This document shows positions 1-12,888 of a DNA stretch of 47,307 nucleotides, piece by piece. Below the pieces are notes generated by a model. That model saw only the letters and a program-made list of their open reading frames with translations. It was not told where the DNA came from and made no database searches. Each line of letters starts with the position of its first letter. Positions within the stretch are counted from its first letter, which is position 1. This DNA comes from Candidatus Omnitrophota bacterium (GTDB lineage: Bacteria; Omnitrophota; Gorgyraeia; Zapsychrales; Zapsychraceae): contig JACROV010000078.1 of assembly GCA_016214285.1 (NCBI GenBank), positions 1 through 47,307 of the forward strand, in the 5' to 3' direction. Position numbers and translations under genes: made by a program.

Positions 1-448
<448 letters not shown>

Positions 449-631
449 ATTTTACTTTTGTAAGATAGAAAATTGTTGTCCCTCTTATTCTTTTCGAATA
501 AGAGTTCGATTAAAGTTAGTTTCAGATTCTTCACTAAACTTGGCTTTTTTTATTTTATGTGATCAGTGGTCAGTTCTCAGTGTTCAGACATTGACTGATC
601 ACTGATCACTTGACCACTGACTCATTCTTTT

Positions 632-719
632 CGGGCCCGTAGCTCAGCTCCGACGTTCGCTAACGCTCAGTCGGAGTCCCGACCGCTACGAAGTAGCGCG
701 TCGGGATTGGTTAGAGCAC
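632..719 (+). pseudogene. Partial tRNA-Ile copy interrupted by a 59-nt two-hairpin insert
   Basis: GGGCCCGTAGCTCAG (632-646/647) then insert CTCCGACG...CGTCGGGA (~648-706) then TTGGTTAGAGCAC (707-719); the flanks join exactly to the intact tRNA-Ile starting at 745. No anticodon arm follows. Confidence 0.85.
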
Positions 720-744
720 AATCGATGCCCACATGAGTTTTTAG

Positions 745-821
745 GGGCCCGTAGCTCAGTTGGTTAGAGCACGTCCCTGATAAGGACGGGGTCAGCGGTT
801 CGAATCCTCTCGGGCCCACCA
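745..821 (+). tRNA. tRNA-Ile(GAT), CCA encoded
   Basis: gggcccgtagctcagttggttagagcacgtccctGATaaggacggggtcagcggttcgaatcctctcgggccca-cca; full cloverleaf. Confidence 0.96.
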
Positions 822-982
822 CTTGACTTTCCTATTTATTTTTAGGGAAAGTCAAGTGTTGTCCCGAGCATCATTATTTTTTGACTCGGAATGCGAGGGG
901 CTGTCCCTCGTCTGCGCGAGAAGAAAATTCTGAGACTCGGGACTAGACCCAGATTTATCTGAATAAAATATTGTGGTAATCT

Positions 983-1055
983 GGGGCTGTAGCTCAGCTG
1001 GGAGAGCACCTGCTTTGCAAGCAGGGGGTCAGGAGTTCGATCCTCCTCAGCTCCA
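983..1055 (+). tRNA. tRNA-Ala(TGC)
   Basis: ggggctgtagctcagctgggagagcacctgctttTGCaagcagggggtcaggagttcgatcctcctcagctcca. Confidence 0.96.
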
Positions 1056-1249
1056 TAGCCGGAGTTGAGGGGAAAGACAGCGGAAAAAATAAGATTTGCG
1101 AAATAAATTTTAATGAGTCATCAGACGTCAGACATCGGTCGCCAGCATTTTTTTGCTGATGACTGAAAACTGATGACTCAACTGTTCTTTGACAATTATG
1201 TAAGATAAAAAGCGGAAACAATTCAGCCGATTTTTTATTGTAGAGAAAT

Positions 1250-4222
<2,973 letters not shown>

Positions 4223-4306
4223 TATTTACAAAAGAGTCTGCTGAAGTGTTCCGGGTTTTGTCTTACATAATTGTCTACCTATTGCCAATGCAATTGGCGA
4301 AATGTT

Positions 4307-4424
4307 CTCCGGTAACTTTACCGAAGGGGCTACACCCGTTCCCATTCCGAATACGGCAGTTAAGCCCTTCGAGGTCGATGGTACTCTAGTCGCAAGGCTA
4401 TGGGAGAGTAGAACGTTACCGGGT
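4307..4424 (+). rRNA. 5S ribosomal RNA (ends approximate)
   Basis: ggggctacacccgttcccattccgaatacggcagttaagcccttcgaggtcgatggtactctagtcgcaaggctatgggagagtagaacg. Confidence 0.93.
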
Positions 4425-4429
4425 TCATT

Positions 4430-4460
4430 TAAACCCTGCACCATACGGTGCAGGGTTTTT
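4430..4460 (+). terminator. Intrinsic terminator of the rRNA operon
   Basis: aaccctgcacc-atac-ggtgcagggttttt hairpin followed by T run. Confidence 0.9.
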
Positions 4461-4532
4461 ATTTTTTATTTTTTTAGAGCATATCGACGGAAAATTTGTT
4501 AATATAATATAGAAATATTCGAAAGGCCACAA

Positions 4533-5168
4533 ATGTCCCAGGAACGTTCGACCCTAAAGTTTCCAAAAATTTCTTTATATGGTCTTGTTTTAGCCGGCGG
4601 CAAGAGCACGCGGATGAAAAAGGACAAATCCCTGCTTGAATACCACGGCAAGAAACAAGTGCTTTATTGTTTTGATCTCTTGGGGCAGTTTTGCGACCAA
4701 GTGTTTATTTCCAACCGCAAGGAGCAGTCCCGGCTAGCGGCGTATAGAAACTTGCCGCAAATTCATGATGTCTTTGTGGATATCGGACCATTAGGAGGCA
4801 TCTTAAGCGCCATGATCCGGCACCCCGAAGCCGCCTGGTTGGTATTGGCCTGTGATCTGCCGTTCGTCAGGGAATCTACGATCAAAACATTGATCAGGAA
4901 ACGTAATTTTTCGAAGATGGCAACAGCTTACCGCAGTACCTATGAACCGAACTTGCCGGAGCCTTTATGCGCGATCTATGAGATGAAGGCATTATTTCAG
5001 CTTTTGCAATTTTTAGCCCAGGGCATTCAGTGCCCACGCGCTATTCTTCTTCGTTCAGATACGCATCTTGTTACGCAAGGCCTGGGTGTTTCATTGGATA
5101 ACGTCAATAGTCCGCAGGAATACCGTGAAGCTCTTAGCTTAATTAAGCACAAACCTACCCGCAAATAA
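4533..5168 (+). CDS. mobA: Molybdenum cofactor guanylyltransferase (MobA family)
   Basis: LVLAGGKSTRMKKDKSLLEYHGK NTP-transferase signature, LACDLPFV, GPLGGI. Confidence 0.85.
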   Translation: MSQERSTLKFPKISLYGLVLAGGKSTRMKKDKSLLEYHGKKQVLYCFDLLGQFCDQVFISNRKEQSRLAAYRNLPQIHDVFVDIGPLGGILSAMIRHPEAAWLVLACDLPFVRESTIKTLIRKRNFSKMATAYRSTYEPNLPEPLCAIYEMKALFQLLQFLAQGIQCPRAILLRSDTHLVTQGLGVSLDNVNSPQEYREALSLIKHKPTRK

Positions 5169-5236
5169 GCCCTGGTTTTCTCTTTGCATGCCTTTGAGAA
5201 TAGTGTATAATTATTTAATTTTAGTATTAATATATC

Positions 5237-5310
5237 CGGGGCGTAGCGCAGTTGGCTAGCGCACTTGAATGGGGTTCAAGAGGTCGACGGTTCAAACCCG
5301 TCCGCCCCGA
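5237..5310 (+). tRNA. tRNA-Pro(GGG)
   Basis: cggggcgtagcgcagttggctagcgcacttgaatGGGgttcaagaggtcgacggttcaaacccgtccgccccga. Confidence 0.94.
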
Positions 5311-5390
5311 TCTGAAAATTCGAAAAAGGCCCCGCCATGGGTGGGGAAACCCTGTCGCTCCGATTAGATCTTTTATCTTTGGTGAGAAAT

Positions 5391-5786
5391 ATGCCCAGCA
5401 ACCCGGAAAAAAGCGAGAATAAAATGGACCAAGACCGACGCAAGAGCAGGCGCATTCGTAAACATTTTATCCTTTCTTATTTTGAAAAAGAATACCCTGA
5501 CCGCCGGTATGAATTAACACAGTTGAAAAATATCAGCCATGGAGGGATGTGCTTCATTACATCCCAAAAATTTAATTTGGGGATAAAACTTGGGATAGAG
5601 TTAAAAACGCCGTATGTGGCCGAAACGACGTATTTAGAAGGTGTTGTCATGGAGTCACACGAGAAGGTAAGGAATGTGATCTATGAAACACGGCTTAAGT
5701 TTGAATTCCTTGACCCGCAAGGGGAATTTTTGGTCGCCAAGTTGATCGAATTCTTTGTAAACGGAGAAAATGGCAGTCATGCGTAA
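5391..5786 (+). CDS. PilZ domain protein
   Basis: RRKSRRIRKHFILSYFEK ... LKNISHGGMCFIT ... start site uncertain (5337, 5391 or 5424). Confidence 0.7.
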   Translation: MPSNPEKSENKMDQDRRKSRRIRKHFILSYFEKEYPDRRYELTQLKNISHGGMCFITSQKFNLGIKLGIELKTPYVAETTYLEGVVMESHEKVRNVIYETRLKFEFLDPQGEFLVAKLIEFFVNGENGSHA

Positions 5787-7071
5787 GATCAATGTCGGAC
5801 TTATCGGCTACGGTGTCGTTGGCGACGGTGTCATCAAATTTCTGCAAAAGCGGCAAAATTATATCCGCGATAAATACCGGGTTGAATTCGTTGTGCGTAC
5901 GATCTGCGACCGGAGCATCCATAGAAAAGACACCCGGGGATTGGGTTCAGTTAAGTTGACCAAAAAGATCGCGGATGTTTTGGATGATAGAAGTACTGAA
6001 GTTGTTATCGAACTTATCGGCGGTTTGCATCCGGCCAAGGAGATCGTGACAACGGCACTGCGCCGCGGCAAACACGTGGTCACGGCCAATAAAGTGCTGA
6101 TCGCCCATTATGGCAAGGAATTGTTTCAACTGGCTAAAAAGCAGAACCGCCAGTTATATTTTGAGTCATCGGTCGGTGCCGGGATCCCGATCATCAAAAC
6201 GATCACGGAAGGGATGGTCGGCAATACCTACAACCGCATTTACGGGATCATCAACGGGACGTGCAATTTTATCCTGACCGAGATGACCAAAAATAATCTT
6301 TCGTTTACCAAAGCTCTGAAGCTGGCTCAAGAAAAAGGGTTCGCGGAAAGTAATCCGACGCTGGATATCAACGGGATGGATTCCACGCACAAGCTGGCGA
6401 TCTTGGTGTATTTAGCTTTTGGAAAATTCGTGAAGGTCAGCGATATATATACCGAAGGCATTACGCATATTTCGCATGATGATATCGCTTATGCCGAGAG
6501 TTTGAACCTGACCATTAAACTTTTGGCAATCGCCAAGCGTTATGAGAATATCGTGGAAGCCCGCGTGCATCCGACGCTTATTCCCAAGAGCCATCCGCTG
6601 GCTTCGATCAGCGGTATTTATAACGCGTTTTATCTCAATGCCAATCCATTGGGCGATGTGCTCCTTTCCGGGGAGGGTGCGGGGCAGATGGCGGCGGCAT
6701 CGGGGGTGGTGAGCGACCTTTTGAATCTGGCGTCCCGCGGCGCGGACGCTAATTTGCTTTGTAATCTTTACAGTGAGGCGCCCAATTTCCGGATCCGCAA
6801 GATCGACCAGATCAAGACACGATTTTATATTCGGTTTATGGCAACCGATAAGACCGGGGTCCTGGGAAAGATCACCAGTGTTTTGGGTCGTTACGGCATC
6901 GGACTTAATTCCGTCACGCAGCCGGCGCATACCGCGGCATGGGCTGTGCCGGTTGTCATGTTGACGGATTATACGCTGGAGAAAAATGTGCGCCTGGCCC
7001 TCAAAAAAATTTGGGAACTTCCGATCGTCAAGAGCAAACCCGTTGCCATCCGCATGGAGAAATTGTGGTGA
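5779..7071 (+). CDS. hom: Homoserine dehydrogenase with C-terminal ACT domain
   Basis: INVGLIGYGVVGDGVIKFL; GINGTCNFILTEM-type motif (GIINGTCNFILTEMTKN); C-terminal DKTGVLGKITSVLGRYGI ACT motif. Confidence 0.95.
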   Translation: MRKINVGLIGYGVVGDGVIKFLQKRQNYIRDKYRVEFVVRTICDRSIHRKDTRGLGSVKLTKKIADVLDDRSTEVVIELIGGLHPAKEIVTTALRRGKHVVTANKVLIAHYGKELFQLAKKQNRQLYFESSVGAGIPIIKTITEGMVGNTYNRIYGIINGTCNFILTEMTKNNLSFTKALKLAQEKGFAESNPTLDINGMDSTHKLAILVYLAFGKFVKVSDIYTEGITHISHDDIAYAESLNLTIKLLAIAKRYENIVEARVHPTLIPKSHPLASISGIYNAFYLNANPLGDVLLSGEGAGQMAAASGVVSDLLNLASRGADANLLCNLYSEAPNFRIRKIDQIKTRFYIRFMATDKTGVLGKITSVLGRYGIGLNSVTQPAHTAAWAVPVVMLTDYTLEKNVRLALKKIWELPIVKSKPVAIRMEKLW

Positions 7072-8123
7072 GCTGGAGAGGCGTCATTGAAGAGTACCGG
7101 GATTTCCTGCCCGTTACCAAGAAAACCCCCGTCGTTACGCTGCTTGAGGGAAATACTCCGCTTATCCCTTCCCGAGATTTGTCCGACGAAACAGGTTTGG
7201 AAGTTTATTTAAAATACGAAGGACTTAATCCGACCGGGTCGTTTAAGGATCGGGGTATGACGATGGCCATCTCCAAAGCCAAGGAGAAGGGTTGCACGAT
7301 CGTTATGTGCGCCTCAACGGGAAACACCTCGGCCTCAGCCGCCGCCTACGCGGCGCGCAGCGGCATGCGTTGTGCGGTTTTGATCCCTGAAGGAAATATC
7401 GCGTTGGGCAAACTCGCCCAGGCGATGATCCATCAGGCCAAGGTCATCGCGATCAAAGGAAATTTTGACGAGGCTTTAACTCTGGTGCGGGAAATCACGC
7501 AAAAATACCCGGTTGAACTGGTCAATTCGATCAATCCATTTCGCATTGAAGGGCAAAAGTCGGCGGCCTTCGAGATCTGCGATACGCTGAAAGACGCGCC
7601 GGAATTTCACGCGATCCCCGTCGGTAACGCCGGCAATATTACCGCGTATTGGAAAGGTTACGGAGAATATAAAAAAGCCGGAAGATCAAAGCAGTTGCCG
7701 AAGATGCTCGGATTTCAGGCCGCGGGAGCAGCTCCGATTGTTTCAGGTAAAGTGGTCGAAGATCCCAAGACGATTGCAACCGCCATCAAAATTGGCAATC
7801 CTGCCAGTTGGAAAAGCGCGGTTGCCGCGCGGGACGAGTCAAAAGGCCTCATCGATGCGGTAGCGGACGCGGAAATCCTCGAAGCCTACAAACGCCTGGC
7901 GGCACGAAGCGGTGTTTTTGCTGAACCGGCCTCCGCGGCATCCGTTGCCGGAATGCTGAAGGTGCATAAGGCAGGTTATTTCAAGAAGCATAAAGGCGCC
8001 CGCATCGTATGTACCCTCACTGGCCACGGCCTTAAAGACCCGGATATCGCCATCAAGAACGTTCAGCCGCCGGTCTCCTTGAAGCCGGAGGTTAAGGCCA
8101 TCTTAAAAGAGATCGGGCTTTAA
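7068..8123 (+). CDS. thrC: Threonine synthase (GTG start overlapping hom stop)
   Basis: EGNTPLIPSRDL, YLKYEGLNPTGSFKDRGM PLP lysine motif, CASTGNTSASAAAYAA, PVGNAGNITAYWKG. Confidence 0.95.
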   Translation: MSWRGVIEEYRDFLPVTKKTPVVTLLEGNTPLIPSRDLSDETGLEVYLKYEGLNPTGSFKDRGMTMAISKAKEKGCTIVMCASTGNTSASAAAYAARSGMRCAVLIPEGNIALGKLAQAMIHQAKVIAIKGNFDEALTLVREITQKYPVELVNSINPFRIEGQKSAAFEICDTLKDAPEFHAIPVGNAGNITAYWKGYGEYKKAGRSKQLPKMLGFQAAGAAPIVSGKVVEDPKTIATAIKIGNPASWKSAVAARDESKGLIDAVADAEILEAYKRLAARSGVFAEPASAASVAGMLKVHKAGYFKKHKGARIVCTLTGHGLKDPDIAIKNVQPPVSLKPEVKAILKEIGL

Positions 8124-8135
8124 GGATCTGCCGCC

Positions 8136-8780
8136 GTGGGATATTCCCTGAAGAACAAGAAAATTCTTATCACCTGCGGACCAACGTGGGTCCCCATCGA
8201 CGCGGTACGCGTGGTCAGCAATGTTTCCAGCGGCGAATTAGGCCAATGCATCGCGCTGGATTGTGTGAATGCCGGGGCGCACGTCACGCTTTTGGAGGGG
8301 CCTGTTGCCCGTCCTCTGACGTCACGGTCGATACGAATTTTGAAGTTTTGTTTTTTTGATGAATTGCAGAGGTTATTGAAACAGGAATTGCGCAAAAACG
8401 TCGACGCGGTGATCCATGCCGCCGCAGTGGCCGATTATAAATTAAAAGTGCCCGTGCGGCATAAGCTTTCTTCGGGAAAGAAGACGTTAAGGCTGGAGTT
8501 CATCGCGACTCCTAAATTGATCCGCATCATCAAACGCGTTCATCCGAAGACGTTTTTGGTCGGGTTTAAACTGGACCAAAATATTACGCGCGAATCGGCA
8601 CATCGCAAGGCTAAAAATCTTTTTTGTGAGGCGGATTGTGATGTCGTTGTGGCCAATCAATTGACCTCGCGGGGATATAAAGGATTTATTTTGGATAAAC
8701 ATAATACCATTTCCGCAAGCGCGGACGATCGCAAGAAAATGTCGAAGTCTTTAGTGCGTATTTTAAGCGAGCGACTATGA
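8136..8780 (+). CDS. Standalone phosphopantothenate-cysteine ligase (CoaB/DFP) domain
   Basis: KKILITCGPTWVPIDAVRVVSNVSSGELGQCIA, VIHAAAVADY; no CoaC flavin domain upstream. Confidence 0.82.
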   Translation: MGYSLKNKKILITCGPTWVPIDAVRVVSNVSSGELGQCIALDCVNAGAHVTLLEGPVARPLTSRSIRILKFCFFDELQRLLKQELRKNVDAVIHAAAVADYKLKVPVRHKLSSGKKTLRLEFIATPKLIRIIKRVHPKTFLVGFKLDQNITRESAHRKAKNLFCEADCDVVVANQLTSRGYKGFILDKHNTISASADDRKKMSKSLVRILSERL

Positions 8781-9979
8781 AATACATTGTTATTGTTCCA
8801 GACGGCATGGCGGATTATCCTATCGCGCGGATAGGAAATAAAACGCCTCTGGAAGCGGCCAGGACGCCCAACATGGATTTTCTCGCCCAGCAGGGAGCGG
8901 TGGGCCTGGTGCAGACCATTCCCGAAGGGATGAAGCCGGGATCGGATATCGGGAACATGGCGATTTTGGGATATGATCCCAAAAAATGCCATACGGGCCG
9001 CGCGCCGCTGGAGGCCGCCAACCAGAATATTATCCTCGCGGATGATGAGGTGGCGTTCCGTTGCAATCTGATCACGGTTGCCGATCATAAAATGATCGAT
9101 TACAGCGCCGGGCATATTTCCACGAAAGAGGCCGCGATCTTGATCGAAGCGCTCAATCGGGAGATTATCCAGGAGGGTATCAAATTTTATCCGGGGAAAA
9201 GTTATCGACACCTTTTGATCGTGAAGGGAAACAGAGTTAAAGAATATATGCAGGTCAAAACCCATCCGCCTCACGATATCATCGACCAGGACATCCGGGA
9301 TTATCTCCCCGGCAAAGCGCCAGCGGCGGAGATGCTTTTGATGTTGATGGAAAAATCCAAAACTATTTTTGCGCAACATTCCGTCAACCAGGTACGCGCC
9401 GACTTGAAAGAACACCCGGCCACGATGATCTGGTTGTGGGGCCAGGGGGTACGTCCGAATTTGCCGCCATTTGAACAGAAATTCGGTGTGCGCGGAGGCA
9501 TCATCTCCGCCGTCGATCTGGTCAACGGGATCGGCCGGCTCGCCGGGCTCGAAGTTATTGACGTCCCCGGCGTAACGGGGTATTATGATACGAATTATTT
9601 GGGCAAAGCGCAGTATGCCATCGAATCTTTGAAGAAAAATGATTTTGTGTATGTCCATGTCGAGGCTCCCGATGAGGCCGGGCATAACGGTGATCTGGAT
9701 GCCAAGATCAGCTGCATCGAGAGGATCGACCGGGAGATCATCGGCACGATCCTGAATTATTTCGGGCAATATGAGGACGTGCACATCCTGGTCTTGCCGG
9801 ATCATCCAACGCCCGTCGGATTACGCACGCACACCTCGGACCCTGTCTGCTTTGTGATGTATGGTAAAGATGTCATCCCTGATGCCGCGGCGCGACTTAC
9901 TGAAACACTGGCGAAGGAAAAAGGATTGAAATTCGCCAGCGGCGAGGCGCTTCTTAAAAAATTTATGGGCAAGAATTAG
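8777..9979 (+). CDS. Cofactor-independent phosphoglycerate mutase-like (ApgM/COG3635) protein; possible homoserine kinase
   Basis: MKYIVIVPDGMADYPIARIGNKTPLEAARTPNMDFLAQQG; VHVEAPDEAGHNGD; VLPDHPTPVGLRTHTSDPV. Confidence 0.9.
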   Translation: MKYIVIVPDGMADYPIARIGNKTPLEAARTPNMDFLAQQGAVGLVQTIPEGMKPGSDIGNMAILGYDPKKCHTGRAPLEAANQNIILADDEVAFRCNLITVADHKMIDYSAGHISTKEAAILIEALNREIIQEGIKFYPGKSYRHLLIVKGNRVKEYMQVKTHPPHDIIDQDIRDYLPGKAPAAEMLLMLMEKSKTIFAQHSVNQVRADLKEHPATMIWLWGQGVRPNLPPFEQKFGVRGGIISAVDLVNGIGRLAGLEVIDVPGVTGYYDTNYLGKAQYAIESLKKNDFVYVHVEAPDEAGHNGDLDAKISCIERIDREIIGTILNYFGQYEDVHILVLPDHPTPVGLRTHTSDPVCFVMYGKDVIPDAAARLTETLAKEKGLKFASGEALLKKFMGKN

Positions 9980-10001
9980 CGAAAAGGATCAAAGAACAAA
10001 G

Positions 10002-11228
10002 ATGAAGAAATATATTGTCGTCCAGAAATACGGCGGCTCATCAGTGGCCAATATTGAGCGTATCCGGGCGGTCGCGCGCAGGGTTGTCGCCACAAAAAAC
10101 AATAATAATCATTTAGTCGTGGTTGTCTCTGCTTTGGGAGACACGACCGATGAACTCGAGGCGATGGCCCTTAAACTTTCCAAGGCGCCCTCGGACCGGG
10201 AGATGGACATGTTAATGTCCACGGGTGAGCAAATTTCGTGCGCGCTTTTGGCGATAGCCGTCAAGCAATGCGGGCATGACGCCATTTCTTTTACCGGGCC
10301 GCAGGTGGGGATCAGGACCGATCACAGCCACACGAACGCCCGTATTGAAACAATTAGCGGCCGGCGGATCCGCAAGGCGCTTGCCGAAAATAAGATCGTT
10401 ATTGTCGCCGGCTATCAAGGCGTCACAGCTGAGAATGAGATCACGACTTTGGGCCGCGGCGGATCGGATCTGACGGCCGTGGCCTTGGCCAAGGCCTTAA
10501 GGGCGAAGGTCTGTGAGATCTACACGGACGTCAAAGGGATCTATACGACGGACCCGCGTATTGAGCCTAAAGCCAAGAAGATCAAGCTGATCACATTCGA
10601 AGAAATGCTGGAAATGGCATCTTTGGGCGCGCAGGTCATGCAGGCGCGTTCCATTGAAGTCGCCAAGAGATATAATATTCCCATTCACGTGCGTTCAAGC
10701 TTCTCGAAGGAGAAAGGGACCATGATCGTCAAGAAAAATGAAAAAATGGAAGAGATCGCCGTTCGCGGCGTGACCTGTAACAAGGCGGAGGCGAAGATCA
10801 CTATCTGCGCCGTGCCTGACCAGACGGGGATCGCGGCAAAAATATTTACCGATATTTCCAGGATGGATGTTAACGTCGATATGATCGTCCAAAACGTCAG
10901 CCATACCAAACTCACGGATATTTCTTTTACGGTGTCCAAAAGCGATCTGCCTAAAGCCATTCAGGCGGCCAAGGCGGTTGCCCAGAAGATCCGCGCGGGG
11001 GAAGTCCTTTTTGATAAAGGCATTGCGCGCATTTCAGTCGTCGGTTCCGGAATGCGTTCCCATCACGGTATCGCGGCAAAGATGTTCCAGGTGCTGGCGG
11101 AGAACAAGATCAATATCGACATGATCTCGACATCAGAGATCAGCATTTCCTGTATTATCAGCCAACGGCACGCGGAAAAAGCGGTACGCGCTTTACACCA
11201 GAAATTCGGATTAGAGGCGTTGGTTTAA
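10002..11228 (+). CDS. lysC: Aspartate kinase
   Basis: VQKYGGSSVANIERI, TLGRGGSDLTAVALA, tandem ACT domains. Confidence 0.96.
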   Translation: MKKYIVVQKYGGSSVANIERIRAVARRVVATKNNNNHLVVVVSALGDTTDELEAMALKLSKAPSDREMDMLMSTGEQISCALLAIAVKQCGHDAISFTGPQVGIRTDHSHTNARIETISGRRIRKALAENKIVIVAGYQGVTAENEITTLGRGGSDLTAVALAKALRAKVCEIYTDVKGIYTTDPRIEPKAKKIKLITFEEMLEMASLGAQVMQARSIEVAKRYNIPIHVRSSFSKEKGTMIVKKNEKMEEIAVRGVTCNKAEAKITICAVPDQTGIAAKIFTDISRMDVNVDMIVQNVSHTKLTDISFTVSKSDLPKAIQAAKAVAQKIRAGEVLFDKGIARISVVGSGMRSHHGIAAKMFQVLAENKINIDMISTSEISISCIISQRHAEKAVRALHQKFGLEALV

Positions 11229-12802
11229 TGACCAAGATAACCATATACGATACGACACTGCGCGACGGTTCCCAGACCGAGGGGATCTCTTTTACGGTGC
11301 AGGACAAGATCAAGATCACCGAGAAACTCGATGAACTGGGCGTTCATTATATCGAGGGCGGATGGCCGGGATCCAATCCGAAGGATAAGGAGTATTTCCA
11401 GAGCGTCAAAGGCCGCAAGTGGAAGCACGCGGCGATCGCCGCGTTCGGTTCGACCCGCCGCGCTAAAGTTAAGGCCGCGGAAGATCAGAATCTCAAAGAA
11501 TTGGTCGCTTCGGAAACTCCCACGGTAACTATCTTTGGAAAGAGCTGGGACCTTCACGTTACTGACGTGCTGCGCACCACCCTCGAGGAGAATCTGGAAA
11601 TGATCTCCAGCTCGGTCGCCTATCTTAAGAAAAACAAGCGTGAGGTGATTTACGATGCCGAGCATTTTTTTGATGGATATAAACGCAACCCCGGATATGC
11701 CCTGAAAACCATTCTGGCGGCCGAAAAAGCCGGAGCGGATTGCGTTGTGTTGTGCGATACCAACGGCGGGACATTGCCGACGGAAGTCAAAGAGATCGTT
11801 AGTGCAGTAAAAAAGAAGATCCGCGTACCGCTGGGCATTCATACTCATGATGATCTGGGGATGGGTGTGGCGAACAGCATCGCCGCCATTGAGGCCGGGT
11901 GCGTGCATGTGCAGGGGACGTTCAATGGCCTTGGCGAGCGTTGCGGGAACGCGGATTTGGGCACGATCATCGGGATTTTGCACACAAAAATGGACCTCAA
12001 GTCCATCCCCGACGCCAAGGTTAAGCATTTGATGGAGGCGTCGTATTTTTTAAGCGAGATCAGCAATATTAAATTGCCGGACAATCACGCTTTCGTTGGA
12101 CATTCAGCGTTCGCGCATAAGGGTGGAGTTCACATCGATGCGATCTTAAAGAATCCTTTAGCCTACGAGCATATTGATCCAGCTTTGGTGGGGAACCATC
12201 GCCGTCTTTTGACCTCGGAGTTGGCGGGCAAGATGCCGATAATTTTAAAAGCTGAACAGTTAGGTGTCAAAATTGATAAAAAATCTCCTGAAGCGCAAAA
12301 AATACTTTTGGATCTTCAGAAAAAAGAAAACGAAGGATATCAATTTGAAGCCGCGGACGCCTCGTTTGAACTTTTTATCAAACGGTACTTCAAGAAATAT
12401 CCCAATTTTTTTGAGTTGCAAGAGTTTAAGGTTGAGACGGGGAAAGGCAGGGACGGTAAGGTTTCAGCCACGGCTTTTGTCCAACTGAGTGTCAATGGTA
12501 AAGGGGAGCGCAGCACTTTTCTTGGTGCCGGGCCGGTCGATGCTCTGGACCGGGCGTTGCGTGCGGCTCTTGCCGGATTTTATCCGGCATTGTCTGACAT
12601 GCGTTTGTCCGATTACAAAGTACGGGTGCTCGATTCCAGGCAAGCGACCGCCTCCAGGGTGCGCGTTTTGATCGAGTCGCAGGATAACAGCGATTCCTGG
12701 ACCACGGTGGGGGTGCATGAGAATATTATTGAAGCATCATGGGAAGCGCTGACGGACAGCATAGAATATAAATTATTGAAAGACCAAAAGGCGCAAAAAT
12801 AA
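11228..12802 (+). CDS. cimA: Citramalate synthase
   Basis: TIYDTTLRDGSQTEGISFTVQDKIKI, GGWPGSNPKD, HTHDDLGMGVANSIAAIEAGCVHVQGTFNGLGERCGN. Confidence 0.92.
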   Translation: MTKITIYDTTLRDGSQTEGISFTVQDKIKITEKLDELGVHYIEGGWPGSNPKDKEYFQSVKGRKWKHAAIAAFGSTRRAKVKAAEDQNLKELVASETPTVTIFGKSWDLHVTDVLRTTLEENLEMISSSVAYLKKNKREVIYDAEHFFDGYKRNPGYALKTILAAEKAGADCVVLCDTNGGTLPTEVKEIVSAVKKKIRVPLGIHTHDDLGMGVANSIAAIEAGCVHVQGTFNGLGERCGNADLGTIIGILHTKMDLKSIPDAKVKHLMEASYFLSEISNIKLPDNHAFVGHSAFAHKGGVHIDAILKNPLAYEHIDPALVGNHRRLLTSELAGKMPIILKAEQLGVKIDKKSPEAQKILLDLQKKENEGYQFEAADASFELFIKRYFKKYPNFFELQEFKVETGKGRDGKVSATAFVQLSVNGKGERSTFLGAGPVDALDRALRAALAGFYPALSDMRLSDYKVRVLDSRQATASRVRVLIESQDNSDSWTTVGVHENIIEASWEALTDSIEYKLLKDQKAQK

Positions 12803-12888
12803 CGCAAAATTTTACGCGAAATCACGCGAAAAGGCGAGTCTTTGGCGTATTTTTTGCGTAAAGTTTCGCGTTTTTTTGCGATTTTTTC

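Noticed and set aside
9560-9582. CCCCG-GCGTAA-CGGGG symmetry in the apgM-like gene
   Set aside because: Short stem within a plausible conserved coding stretch (DVPGVTGYYDT); not convincing as an inserted palindrome.
8657-9805. 382-aa minus ORF opposite the apgM-like gene
   Set aside because: Antisense to a clearly conserved CDS; Arg/Asp/His-rich composition typical of shadow ORFs in GC-rich codons.
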